NCBI GenBank assembly: GCA_965227255.1
Contig: CBDDFS010000002.1
Coordinates: forward strand, 124,001-188,000
DNA from: CBDDFS01 sp965227255
GTDB taxonomy: Bacteria > Bacteroidota > Bacteroidia > Flavobacteriales_E > Vicingaceae
DNA: 64,000 nt
Direction: 5' to 3'
Under the pieces are notes generated by a model. It was not told the DNA's origin. It saw only the letters and a list, made by a program, of their open reading frames with translations, and made no database searches. The translations under genes were made by a program, and so were the position numbers. Below are positions 53,078 to 61,785 of the stretch, piece after piece. Positions within the stretch are counted from its first letter, which is position 1. The number at the start of each line of letters is the position of its first letter.

Positions 53078-54839
53078 TGGATTGAGGATTGAGTTTTATT
53101 CCAAGTTCGTCGAGCTGCTCATTCGCAAGCGAGGCAGGCGCATCGAGCATTACATCCCTGCCTGAGTTATTCTTCGGAAATGCGATGAAATCCCGAATAG
53201 AATCGCTGCCACCAAAAATGGCACAGATCCGGTCAAAACCAAATGCTATCCCGCCATGTGGGGGCGCACCGTAGTTAAAAGCATTCATCAGGAATCCAAA
53301 TTGGGCTTTGGCATCTTCATCTGTAAAACCAAGAATCCGGAACATTTGCTCTTGTAACTTGGAATCGTGAATTCTGATCGAACCTCCTCCGATCTCAACG
53401 CCATTGATGACCATATCATAGGCATTGGCTTTTACCTTTCCCGGATCAGAGTCGAGTTTGGCCTGATCTTCTTTTATTGGTGATGTGAAAGGATGGTGCA
53501 TGGCATGAAAGCGCTGGCTTTCTTCGTCCCATTCCAAAAGCGGAAAATTAACGACCCAAAGCGGTTTGAATACATTCTTATCTCTTAGTCCAAGACGTTC
53601 ACCCATTTCAAGTCTGACCTCATTGAGTACTGATCTTGTCTTGTCAGCATCTCCCGAAACTACAAGAAGAAGGTCTCCTTTCTCGGCTCCAAAGGCTTCA
53701 GCCCATTTACTCAATTCAGATGCATCATAGAATTTATCCACTGACGACTTAAATGTGCCATCTTCGTTGCACTTCACATAAACCAGTCCTTTTCCTCCAA
53801 CCTGAGGTTTCTTCACAAAGTCTGTCAACTGATCCAACTGTTTCCTGCTATACTCGGCACAACCTTTGGCATTGATTCCCACAACCAATTCTGATTGATC
53901 GAATACGTTGAATCCTTTTCCCTGTACAATGTCATTCAGCTCAACAAATTCCATTCCAAAACGCACATCGGGTTTATCGGAACCGTATTTCGAAATGGCC
54001 TCATCGTATTCCATTATAGGAAATTCCGGTAAGTCTATATTCTTGACCTGCTTGAATAAATGACGAATGAGTCCCTCAAAGACCCTGATAATATCTTCTC
54101 TTTCCACAAAAGCCATTTCGCAATCGATCTGGGTAAATTCCGGTTGTCGGTCGGCCCTGAGATCTTCATCCCTGAAACACTTCACGATTTGAAAGTATCG
54201 GTCGAAACCCGAAACCATAAGCAATTGTTTGAAAGTCTGCGGTGACTGTGGAAGAGCATAAAATTCTCCTTCATTCATCCTTGATGGTACAACAAAATCA
54301 CGAGCTCCTTCCGGTGTGGATTTGATCAGAAATGGAGTTTCCACTTCGAGAAATTTTTCTGAGCTCAAATAATTTCTGGTTTCCTGAGCCAGTTGATGGC
54401 GCAGTTGAATATTTCTTTGAAGAGGTCCTCTTCTCAGATCGAGATATCTGAATTTCATTCTGAGTTCTTCTCCCCCGTCACTTTCTTCTTCGATGGTAAA
54501 TGGCGGCAGACTTGAATCGTCGAGTTGAAGCAATTCGCTCACTTCAATTTCTATATCTCCGGTGGCGAGGTTTTTATTTTTGCTTTCTCTTTCACTTACC
54601 GACCCTTTAACCTGAATTACATCTTCCCGACCGATCTTCCTGGCCTCGTCATTCAGACTCGCATTCTTATCGGCACTGAAGGCCAACTGTGTAATACCGT
54701 ATCTGTCGCGTAGATCAATAAAGGTCATTCCACCCAACTCCCGAACACGCTGAACCCAACCACAAAGGCTCACTTCTTTTCCTACATCAGACATGTTCAA
54801 CTCCCCGCAGGTATTCGATCTGTAATGCGTTTCCAACAT
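53070..54839 (-). CDS. aspS: Aspartyl-tRNA synthetase
   Basis: 589 residues. OB-fold SLCGWVQRVRELGGMTFIDLRDRYG binds the anticodon, class II motif 2 reads FRDEDLRADRQPEFTQIDCEM and motif 3 GIAFGFDRICAI. The GAD-type insertion in the bacterial type is at about 290-420. It overlaps the threonine dehydrogenase-like gene by 8 bases at its 3' end. Confidence 0.97.
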   Translation of the reverse strand: MLETHYRSNTCGELNMSDVGKEVSLCGWVQRVRELGGMTFIDLRDRYGITQLAFSADKNASLNDEARKIGREDVIQVKGSVSERESKNKNLATGDIEIEVSELLQLDDSSLPPFTIEEESDGGEELRMKFRYLDLRRGPLQRNIQLRHQLAQETRNYLSSEKFLEVETPFLIKSTPEGARDFVVPSRMNEGEFYALPQSPQTFKQLLMVSGFDRYFQIVKCFRDEDLRADRQPEFTQIDCEMAFVEREDIIRVFEGLIRHLFKQVKNIDLPEFPIMEYDEAISKYGSDKPDVRFGMEFVELNDIVQGKGFNVFDQSELVVGINAKGCAEYSRKQLDQLTDFVKKPQVGGKGLVYVKCNEDGTFKSSVDKFYDASELSKWAEAFGAEKGDLLLVVSGDADKTRSVLNEVRLEMGERLGLRDKNVFKPLWVVNFPLLEWDEESQRFHAMHHPFTSPIKEDQAKLDSDPGKVKANAYDMVINGVEIGGGSIRIHDSKLQEQMFRILGFTDEDAKAQFGFLMNAFNYGAPPHGGIAFGFDRICAIFGGSDSIRDFIAFPKNNSGRDVMLDAPASLANEQLDELGIKLNPQSNE

Positions 54840-54943
54840 AATATAAGGCTATGAAAATGAAGCTGCGAAGTTAGAAAATTAAAACAAGGCCAACAGACAT
54901 TTTTCAGCTTCAATTGTCTAATATTGATAGCAATAAATCTCCT

Positions 54944-55393
54944 ATGGAAATAGAGTTATTCTCAGACGAATATTTCATGCGTGAAGCCCTGAAAGAAGCG
55001 CATAAGGCAGCCGAATCTGATGAAGTTCCGGTGGGAGCCGTCATTGTGATCCGAAATAAGATCATTGCGCGCTCACACAACAGCACAGAATTGCTCAACG
55101 ATTTCACCGCTCATGCCGAAATGCTGGCCATTACTTCTGCGGCAAATTATCTCGGCAACAAATACCTGAATAAGTGCAAGATCTATGTGACTTTGGAACC
55201 CTGTCTGATGTGTGCCGGTGCTTTATTCTGGTCTCAGATCGGTGAGGTAATATACGGAGCCGACGACACGAAAAGAGGATACACTCTTGTGGCTAAACAC
55301 AATGCACTTCATCCTAAGACGAAAGTTAGGAAAGCTGTTCTGGGTGAAGAGTGTGGCCGCATCTTAACAGAATTCTTCAAGGAGAAAAGGTAA
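54944..55393 (+). CDS. tadA: tRNA-adenosine deaminase-like nucleoside deaminase
   Basis: 149 residues from ATG 54944 (MEIELFSDEYFMREAL); a TTG at 54914 also opens the frame. Zinc motif HAEMLAI and PCLMCAGAL are intact (HxE and PCxxC). The family converts A34 of tRNA-Arg to inosine. Position and length agree with TadA rather than a cytosine deaminase, but the two are close. Confidence 0.9.
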   Translation: MEIELFSDEYFMREALKEAHKAAESDEVPVGAVIVIRNKIIARSHNSTELLNDFTAHAEMLAITSAANYLGNKYLNKCKIYVTLEPCLMCAGALFWSQIGEVIYGADDTKRGYTLVAKHNALHPKTKVRKAVLGEECGRILTEFFKEKR

Positions 55394-55437
55394 GGCCTTT
55401 CTTCGTAAATTTGTCCTGAATAAAAAACCTAATCAAT

Positions 55438-55851
55438 ATGTATCCTCCAGAATTAGTAGCGCCAATGAAAGAAGAACTGACATCCGTTGGTTTTGACGAA
55501 TTGGTTACTCCAGATGATGTTGATAGTGCCTTGAGTCCTGATTCGGGAACTGTACTTGTCATGGTTAACTCCGTTTGCGGATGTGCTGCGGGAAGTGCAA
55601 GACCAGCAGTAAGAATGGCTTTGTCATCTGAAAAACAACCTTCGAGGTTGACAACCGTATTTGCCGGTGTTGACAGAGAAGCGACTGATCAAGCAAGAAA
55701 ATATATGTTGCCATTTCCTCCATCTTCTCCATCTATTGGATTATTCAATAATGGAAAGTTGGTTCATTTTATTGAAAGGCATCACATTGAAGGAGCTCCG
55801 GCAGAGATCATTGCCGATAATTTAAAAGCGGCCTTCGACGAGTTCTGCTAG
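55438..55851 (+). CDS. BrxA/BrxB-family bacilliredoxin
   Basis: 137 residues. The family motif is VNSVCGCAAGSARPAV with a CGC active site. The rest (KYMLPFPPSSPSIGLFNNGKLVHFIERHHIEG) has the conserved family tail. It removes low-molecular-weight thiols from protein disulphides. Ends just before a strong terminator. Confidence 0.95.
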   Translation: MYPPELVAPMKEELTSVGFDELVTPDDVDSALSPDSGTVLVMVNSVCGCAAGSARPAVRMALSSEKQPSRLTTVFAGVDREATDQARKYMLPFPPSSPSIGLFNNGKLVHFIERHHIEGAPAEIIADNLKAAFDEFC

Positions 55852-55868
55852 TCGTCAGACGAGATTGA

Positions 55869-55895
55869 AAAGGGAGCAAATTGCTCCCTTTTTTT
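55869..55895 (+). terminator. Intrinsic terminator after bacilliredoxin gene
   Basis: AAAGGGAGCAA pairs with TTGCTCCCTTT (11 bases, about one-base tip) followed by a T-rich run ending near 55895. It also lies in the frame ahead of the next gene and so rules out an earlier start for it. Confidence 0.92.
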
Positions 55896-55915
55896 ATATA
55901 TTTAAACAAAAATTC

Positions 55916-56251
55916 ATGGGCAAATTCGAGGATTGGACATACAATGACTTTCTGTGCTATCTGATGATATTGGGCGCCAGCGCCGATCTGAATATCAGTG
56001 AAGATGAGCAGGAGGAGATCCAACGAAGATCAGGTACCGATGAGTACAAAAAGATCCGTAGACACTTCGATATGCAAAGCGATGCTGAAAGAATTGAGAC
56101 CGTGACAGATCTTTATGATCGTTTCAAAACTCAGATAGGCGGAAAAGAAAACCTGGTCAAGGAAATCAAAGAGATTCTAACCATCAACGATCGTCATGAA
56201 CATGTCATGGACCGCTATCTCATGATCATGTTGAAGAAAATTCTGACTTAA
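55916..56251 (+). CDS. TerB-like small helical protein
   Basis: 111 residues from ATG 55916 (MGKFEDWTYNDFL). YLMILGASADLNISEDEQEEI resembles the opening of the TerB fold (LMILAASADGxISExE). The rest is helical. Intracellular and soluble. The 3' end overlaps the converging FAD oxidoreductase gene by 4 bases. No ter operon nearby. Confidence 0.6.
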   Translation: MGKFEDWTYNDFLCYLMILGASADLNISEDEQEEIQRRSGTDEYKKIRRHFDMQSDAERIETVTDLYDRFKTQIGGKENLVKEIKEILTINDRHEHVMDRYLMIMLKKILT

Positions 56252-57678
56252 CCTTTTTCCAGTCCGGTGCTAGTAATAATGTAGCTTTCCTGGTAATTGT
56301 CGTAGTCGGTGTTGATCTCCCACAGATCATTAGACTTGCCTTCAGCAATGTTTTCTGCCGCAAGAATTCCCATTAGAATAGAGTGATCCTGATTGTTGTA
56401 TTTGAAGGCTCCATACCTGCCAATGACTGATAGATCCTCAATGCCACTCAGGTATTCTTCAATGGGTTTAAGATTTTCCTTATATCCCATGCCGTAAACA
56501 GGGTAACACTTTGGTAATCTGATGACCTTACCCGCATGAATCTCACTGTCACCGATCAAATTTGTCTTTCTGGTTTCAGTTTTGGCGAGTTCTATGATCT
56601 TATCATCCGACCAGGACCAGAATTCATCCTCATCATAACACCAGTACTCGAGAGCTAGAATGGTTTTCTTTTCATCTCCGTACAGCTGAGGAACCCAATT
56701 CCGGAAGTTGGTGATTCGACCAACCTGAAGGTCAGATGAATGTATGTATAGCCAGTTATCAGGGAATAGATCAACGGCATCAACATGAAGATAAACCATC
56801 ACTGTATTTCTGAACTTCAATTTTGACGATAGCTCCTTGATATTTTCAGGTACTTCATTCAATCGGTTTACCATTAAGGTCAATGGCATGGATGAGATGA
56901 CGTGGTCATATTCCTTGGTCTCACCATTTTCAAGTACGATGTTTTTAACCTTGTTATTCTCGGTCACAATTTTCTCAACCGACGAGCTGAGAAAGACATT
57001 ACCTCCATTCGCACGAATGCTTTTCTCCATCTTCTTGTAAACCATGCCTGTTCCACCAATCGGATAGGCAAACTGATCAACAAGCGTCTTGTGCTCACCC
57101 TTTTTGGTAAGCTTCAATGCATTTTTGACGACTTCAAGAAGCGACAATTTCTTGATCCTTTGTGCTGCAAAATCAGCATCCAGTTCCTTGCATGAGATTC
57201 CCCATAACTTCTCGCTATAAGTCTTGAAGAAAATTTCGAAGAGGCGTTTTCCAAAACGTCCGGTAACCCAACCTTCGAAGTTTGTTTTATCGGGAGCGGG
57301 TTTGAATTTTTGAAGACCATAACTCCACATACATCGGGCCGCTTCAAAAATGCCAAGTTTAGAAAGGGCGTCGAAAGGTTTTAGTGGATAGTAATAGAAT
57401 TTATTCCCGTATAGAATTCTCGTGAGTCGGTCAACCATTTGATAATCGGATTCAACCACCTCAAGCCACAGTGAATTCACCTGTTTATCAGAACTGAAAA
57501 ACCTGTGTGGTCCGATATCTACAGTCTGGTCCCACATCTCAACGGAACGAGCCAATCCACCAACGTCATTGCTCGCCTCATAGAGGTCCACACTTATCCC
57601 TTCCTTTTTCGACAACTGATAGGCTGCTGTGATACCTGCCGGACCAGCACCAATGATAGCAACTTTCTTCTGACTCAT
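56248..57678 (-). CDS. FAD-dependent amine oxidase/protoporphyrinogen oxidase-like protein
   Basis: 476 residues. The FAD dinucleotide motif VAIIGAGPAGITAAYQLSKKEGISVDLYEA is at the start, followed by GGLARS and DIGPHRFFSSDKQVN. The second FAD region near GRYGAFKYNNQDHSILMGILAAENI lies at the C-terminus. It resembles the UDP-galactopyranose mutase-related amine oxidoreductases of Bacteroidota. The reaction is not clear. A -7 box lies 18 bases upstream of the ATG. Confidence 0.85.
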   Translation of the reverse strand: MSQKKVAIIGAGPAGITAAYQLSKKEGISVDLYEASNDVGGLARSVEMWDQTVDIGPHRFFSSDKQVNSLWLEVVESDYQMVDRLTRILYGNKFYYYPLKPFDALSKLGIFEAARCMWSYGLQKFKPAPDKTNFEGWVTGRFGKRLFEIFFKTYSEKLWGISCKELDADFAAQRIKKLSLLEVVKNALKLTKKGEHKTLVDQFAYPIGGTGMVYKKMEKSIRANGGNVFLSSSVEKIVTENNKVKNIVLENGETKEYDHVISSMPLTLMVNRLNEVPENIKELSSKLKFRNTVMVYLHVDAVDLFPDNWLYIHSSDLQVGRITNFRNWVPQLYGDEKKTILALEYWCYDEDEFWSWSDDKIIELAKTETRKTNLIGDSEIHAGKVIRLPKCYPVYGMGYKENLKPIEEYLSGIEDLSVIGRYGAFKYNNQDHSILMGILAAENIAEGKSNDLWEINTDYDNYQESYIITSTGLEKG

Positions 57679-57695
57679 TTTATTTTTTAGGCGAG

Positions 57696-57703
57696 CAAAG
57701 CTA
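57696..57703 (-). promoter_or_regulatory. -7 element TAGCTTTG for FAD oxidoreductase gene
   Basis: Exact TAnnTTTG on the minus strand, 17 bases before the ATG at 57678. Confidence 0.45.
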
Positions 57704-57740
57704 AAGATTTAAGACCAATGATTGAGTTTTCCTTCTCCAA

Positions 57741-59792
57741 TCAAAGAACAACCTGATGTCTCACGATTTTACCGTCATCGTCGATGACCTGAATTATGTA
57801 TTGACCGGCTTCCAGATCGGTAATATCCAATTTCCAGATCTTGACTCCATTTGAAAAGTCTTTTTGCAATCGGATTCGTCCGCTTGTATCAAATATGGTA
57901 ACCTGACGAATCGGACCGTCATTCTGAATATTGATATCTGTATCGGCCGGATTAGGGAAAATTTTTATTTCATTCTGTATTATATCTTCAATACCCACAG
58001 GATGAGCTCTCTCAGCAACAAATTTATAGGTGGTCAATGAATATTCCGTGACTGAATCGAGATGGGCTCTAACTGTCCATTGCCCATAAAGGGTATCAAG
58101 ATAATCAATGCCAAAGTGACTCATCATGGAGTCCATGATCTCAAATGTGATGTCCTTTCTTGCATAAAGGCTGTCATTGTTAGAAGCCAGAATAAAAGAT
58201 GCCGAATCCTTTAAATTACTTCCCAGTGTATCAAATAGAATCTCGTATCGCACCCCCGATAATAAAACGCTATCCCATCTGAAAACATAATCGATATCCT
58301 TTTTACTTGTGAGAATGCTATTGTTAAGTGGTTCAAATAATTTAAATCCAACCTGACCTCTGACTAAAGTTATATTCCTTTCATCCTGGCTGAACTCTGA
58401 ATAAATAGTATCGGATGCATGGGCTCTCCATTTTAGGTGCATTGTATCTCCTATTTCCAAACCTCTTGGAAACATAAGGTCGTAATACAACTGCTCATGG
58501 TTCGGATTAAGTGAAGATGAACTTCCTCCGGAAGTAGACAAATACGATATCAATGGATTGGAAAAATCGGCTGCTGTATCATCAAACAACAAATTATATG
58601 TAACCGAGATATAATGGTTCAAATCCTGCCAATTAAAAAATTGGTTATTTCCATTGGTAAGTGTAACGATTGTGTTAGTTCCGGGTGCCGACAAACTAAA
58701 TCCAAGTTTCTTTCTGATAAATGTGATACGGAAGGACTTTGCCGTGTCGGAATGCCTGTTTGCTATATTCGACCTGACCGTCCAGTCTAGCACCATACTT
58801 CCATTGATCTGAACATTAAAGCTTCTCATGATGGAATCTATGATCTCATTCTCAAGGGAGAGAATCGTATCCAAGCCGCCATTATCAGACATGGTTCGCA
58901 ACAACGGACTGCTGAAATTCCCATTTGGAACATCAAATAACACCTCGTATTTGAGCACACCGCAGGTATCCTTCAAGGCAGACTCACCCCACTTGAAATA
59001 TTGTGTGTATTCGTGAAAACCTTTGATCGTGAGAGTCGAAAGATTCAAAGGTTCCTGTAATGAAAAGCCTCCACCATTCAAAGGCGTGAGATTTACTGAA
59101 TCAACCCATTGATAAGCATCAGAGATGATCTGGTTTCGATTGGGAAAATCAAAAGTATGTCCAACACCAGGCATTAATATCGAATCTACGACTGCGCAAT
59201 TATTGCGAAGTTCATTCAGCATTGGATAGAATCGGGTATTCGGTGCATCATTTGCGCCGTGCACCAGGTAGAATGGCATTCCTCCCGAATTGTGAATGAC
59301 ATTACTTACAAATGAGGTCCCATTTATGGCTGCACCGACGGGAATAAAACCCTTAATCGTCTCAACATTGTTCAATCCATATTCATACACAGCCTTTCCT
59401 CCCATACTAAAGCCGATCGAATATACCCTCCTGTCATCGATGTTATACCATAGCTTCATTGAGTCGATCAGAGCCGTTGTGAAGGCATAATCTATCGAGT
59501 CTGTTATATTGCCGGTAGAATCTCCATCCGGACAAACAATGATAAGGTCGTTCATAGTGCCAAATGTGATCAGACTATCACACCATGACTCTGAATCCCA
59601 GCGACTTGTATCCAAGGGGTGAAAACCGACCATTAAGGGATTGGGCGTAGATGGATTGTAGGAAGCAGGAACGTAGATACTGTATTTTTTTGCCGGATTG
59701 GGTCCAAATGCAAAAGAAGAATCTATCCTAGTTTGTGACAATGAGGTCAAAGTCATTGTCACCAGTGCTGTCAATAATACCAGGGCTCTCAT
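57741..59792 (-). CDS. Secreted esterase-like protein with three Ig-like repeats and T9SS sorting domain
   Basis: 683 residues. After the signal peptide, residues 20-235 form an alpha/beta hydrolase resembling PHB depolymerase-type esterases: nucleophile Ser129 in GFSMG, candidate Asp182 (HGANDAP) and His212 (GVGHTF). Three related modules follow at about 243-360, 360-478 and 478-600, each with a YEVLFD- or YNLLFD-like strand, a SSPL or SNPL turn and a closing WTVR- or WRAH-like strand. The end is a T9SS type A domain (IFPNPADTD to HQVVL). Likely an external polymer-degrading enzyme. Substrate unknown. Confidence 0.88.
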   Translation of the reverse strand: MRALVLLTALVTMTLTSLSQTRIDSSFAFGPNPAKKYSIYVPASYNPSTPNPLMVGFHPLDTSRWDSESWCDSLITFGTMNDLIIVCPDGDSTGNITDSIDYAFTTALIDSMKLWYNIDDRRVYSIGFSMGGKAVYEYGLNNVETIKGFIPVGAAINGTSFVSNVIHNSGGMPFYLVHGANDAPNTRFYPMLNELRNNCAVVDSILMPGVGHTFDFPNRNQIISDAYQWVDSVNLTPLNGGGFSLQEPLNLSTLTIKGFHEYTQYFKWGESALKDTCGVLKYEVLFDVPNGNFSSPLLRTMSDNGGLDTILSLENEIIDSIMRSFNVQINGSMVLDWTVRSNIANRHSDTAKSFRITFIRKKLGFSLSAPGTNTIVTLTNGNNQFFNWQDLNHYISVTYNLLFDDTAADFSNPLISYLSTSGGSSSSLNPNHEQLYYDLMFPRGLEIGDTMHLKWRAHASDTIYSEFSQDERNITLVRGQVGFKLFEPLNNSILTSKKDIDYVFRWDSVLLSGVRYEILFDTLGSNLKDSASFILASNNDSLYARKDITFEIMDSMMSHFGIDYLDTLYGQWTVRAHLDSVTEYSLTTYKFVAERAHPVGIEDIIQNEIKIFPNPADTDINIQNDGPIRQVTIFDTSGRIRLQKDFSNGVKIWKLDITDLEAGQYIIQVIDDDGKIVRHQVVL

Positions 59793-59806
59793 GAAATCAT
59801 TTTTTA

Positions 59807-59814
59807 CAAAACTA
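59807..59814 (-). promoter_or_regulatory. -7 element TAGTTTTG for esterase-like gene
   Basis: Exact TAnnTTTG on the minus strand, 14 bases before the ATG at 59792. Confidence 0.45.
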
Positions 59815-59869
59815 CGTCTAATATTTGAGTAAAGAAACCCTGTTTCTGAAATTGAAATTCTTCTGCTAG

Positions 59870-60688
59870 CTAGTGATTCTCAATCAATTCCCTGAATATT
59901 ACTGTGAGCTTTTTTTCTGCTTTTTTAGCTATGGATATGATTTCGGCAATATTGGCTTCTTTAAGATTGTCGGGGTCGCAATCATCGGTGAGAACAGATA
60001 TAGCAGAAACTGGAATTCCGAGATAGTTTGCGACAATAATTTCGGGCACTGTAGACATGCCAACGGCATCTGCCCCAATCCTTCTCAAATACCTGTATTC
60101 TGCCCTTGTTTCAAGATTGGGTCCTTCAACAGAAACATAAACTCCAACGCGTGTGGTGATATTTTGTCGGGATGAGATCTCCTTGATCTTTTGATTCATT
60201 TCGGCATTGTAGGGTTGAGACATATCCGGAAATCTCGGACCAAAGTATTCATCGTTTACTCCTCTGAGAGGATTCTCCGGTAATAGATTAATGTGGTCGT
60301 CGATCAGCATCAAATCACCTTTATTCCAATCCAAATTCAGGTTTCCTGCAGCATTAGATATCAAGAGTTTCTTCAGTCCCAATTCCTTCATTACATAAAG
60401 TGGGAAGGTTATCTCTTTCATTGTGAAACCCTCGTAATAATGGAATCGACCTTGCATGGCCATGACCTGCTTGCCGGAAATCTCTCCCATGACCAATTTG
60501 CCTTTGTGAAATTCAAGAGTGGACTCTGCAAAATGAGGTATGTCTGTATAATCAACCTCTAAAACAACCTTCATTTCATCAATCAGACCACCCAGACCTG
60601 TGCCCAAAATGATTCCATATTCACAAGGTTTGAATCCCTTTTGGATCAGGAAATCCGAAGCTTCTTTAACCTGCTCTCTTAGTGACAT
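59870..60688 (-). CDS. punA: Purine-nucleoside phosphorylase in arsenosugar-type operon
   Basis: 272 residues from ATG 60688 (MSLREQVKEASDFL); the longer frame to 60757 is not supported by the family. Motifs: ILGTGLGGLI, FHYYEGFTMKEITFPLYVMKELG, LISNAAGNLN and the family end TDDCDPDNL. It is the last gene of a six-gene unit and overlaps the glycosyltransferase gene by 23 bases. In arsenosugar clusters such a phosphorylase is expected to remove adenine from the dimethylarsinoyl-adenosine made by ArsS; this is from family context. Confidence 0.92.
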   Translation of the reverse strand: MSLREQVKEASDFLIQKGFKPCEYGIILGTGLGGLIDEMKVVLEVDYTDIPHFAESTLEFHKGKLVMGEISGKQVMAMQGRFHYYEGFTMKEITFPLYVMKELGLKKLLISNAAGNLNLDWNKGDLMLIDDHINLLPENPLRGVNDEYFGPRFPDMSQPYNAEMNQKIKEISSRQNITTRVGVYVSVEGPNLETRAEYRYLRRIGADAVGMSTVPEIIVANYLGIPVSAISVLTDDCDPDNLKEANIAEIISIAKKAEKKLTVIFRELIENH

Positions 60689-61286
60689 TGTATTGATCCA
60701 AATAAGATTGATACTGCTCTTTGAATTTATCAAGGTCTTCTTTCCTGTCGAGGTCACTCAGCTGCTTTAAATACATTACTCTAAGGTTCAGGATAGAAGC
60801 ATTTCTGACTATTTGATCTTTTACCAAATGGCTTCCCCAATCAACATCTTTGAACAAAGCATTTGGAAAATCTGAAAGGCCAATTAAATAAACTCCTCCA
60901 TCTTCTGCAGGCCCTAGTACAATATCATATTTCTCGAGTCCATGAAAAGCTTCTTCGATGAGAGACTCATTTAACTCTGGACAATCACTCCCGATCAGTA
61001 CTTTTTTACCAGCATTTTCCTTCAGTGCATTCTCCATCCTCTGTCCAAGATCATTTCCATGTTGGTTAAAGGATGTGTAATCATTGAAAAATTCTTCCGT
61101 TGGTCCATTGGGACTATCGAAATACAATAACTTCTCACAGTTCACTTTTGAGATAACCTCTTCCGTCTTTCGAAGGAGCCATTTATAAACGTTGAATGCC
61201 TCCTCGGCGCCAAGATCCACGGCAAGTCGACTCTTTACCTGTCCCGGAACAGATCTTCTCAGAAAAACGATCAATTTATTCGTCAT
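60666..61286 (-). CDS. TIGR04282-type (DUF2064) glycosyltransferase, arsenosugar-associated
   Basis: 206 residues from ATG 61286 (MTNKLIVFLRR); the frame opens earlier at 61301. Conserved NLG-like and VLIGSDCPEL, VLGPAEDGGVYLIGL are the nucleotide-sugar motifs of the family (Asp of the metal-binding site in SDCP). These enzymes are tied to arsenosugar synthesis in several bacteria. Overlaps the rhodanese gene by 11 bases and punA by 23. Confidence 0.88.
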   Translation of the reverse strand: MTNKLIVFLRRSVPGQVKSRLAVDLGAEEAFNVYKWLLRKTEEVISKVNCEKLLYFDSPNGPTEEFFNDYTSFNQHGNDLGQRMENALKENAGKKVLIGSDCPELNESLIEEAFHGLEKYDIVLGPAEDGGVYLIGLSDFPNALFKDVDWGSHLVKDQIVRNASILNLRVMYLKQLSDLDRKEDLDKFKEQYQSYLDQYNVTKRAG

Positions 61287-61785
61287 AAACCTTTTCTCCA
61301 TTGGTTACCCATTTCCCCCATCTCTTATTGTAAGCATGAATCTTTTCCGTTCCCTTTTGTGAGTTATCTACGATCTCGTATCCTTCATTCTTCCATAGGA
61401 AAATGCCACCGTAAAGATTTGAAACATGATTGTAACCATCCTCCTGAAGTTTTTCACCAATCTTTTCGCTCCTGTATCCGACAGAACAATAAACGATGAC
61501 TTCCTTGTCCTTATCTACTTCAACCCTGCTAAGATCGAAATCGTCATAACCAACCCAAATAGCACCTTCAATATGACTTACATCGTATTCAGATTTTTCC
61601 CTTGCATCGAGAATGACAATATCCTTTTTATTCTTTTTCAAAAGATCTAGTGACTCGGGTTGAATGTAACTAACGCTGCCATCAAGTAAACTATCAACCA
61701 TCTTGTCAAAGTCCTGTCCATGCAATCCACATGCAGAGGCAAGCAAGAATATCAATTGACCTATTCTGATTTTTTTCACTTTCAT
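61276..61785 (-). CDS. Rhodanese-like protein, exported
   Basis: 169 residues from ATG 61785 (MKVKKIRIGQLIFLLASACG), which shares a base with the arsS stop (TGATG). The signal peptide, possibly with a lipobox at ASAC, precedes a rhodanese domain with the catalytic VIVYCSVGYRSEKIG. The tail (HAYNKRWGKWVTNGEKVYDE) is a feature of the arsenosugar-linked form. Sulfurtransferase or thiol chemistry in the periplasm is possible. Substrate unknown. Confidence 0.85.
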   Translation of the reverse strand: MKVKKIRIGQLIFLLASACGLHGQDFDKMVDSLLDGSVSYIQPESLDLLKKNKKDIVILDAREKSEYDVSHIEGAIWVGYDDFDLSRVEVDKDKEVIVYCSVGYRSEKIGEKLQEDGYNHVSNLYGGIFLWKNEGYEIVDNSQKGTEKIHAYNKRWGKWVTNGEKVYDE

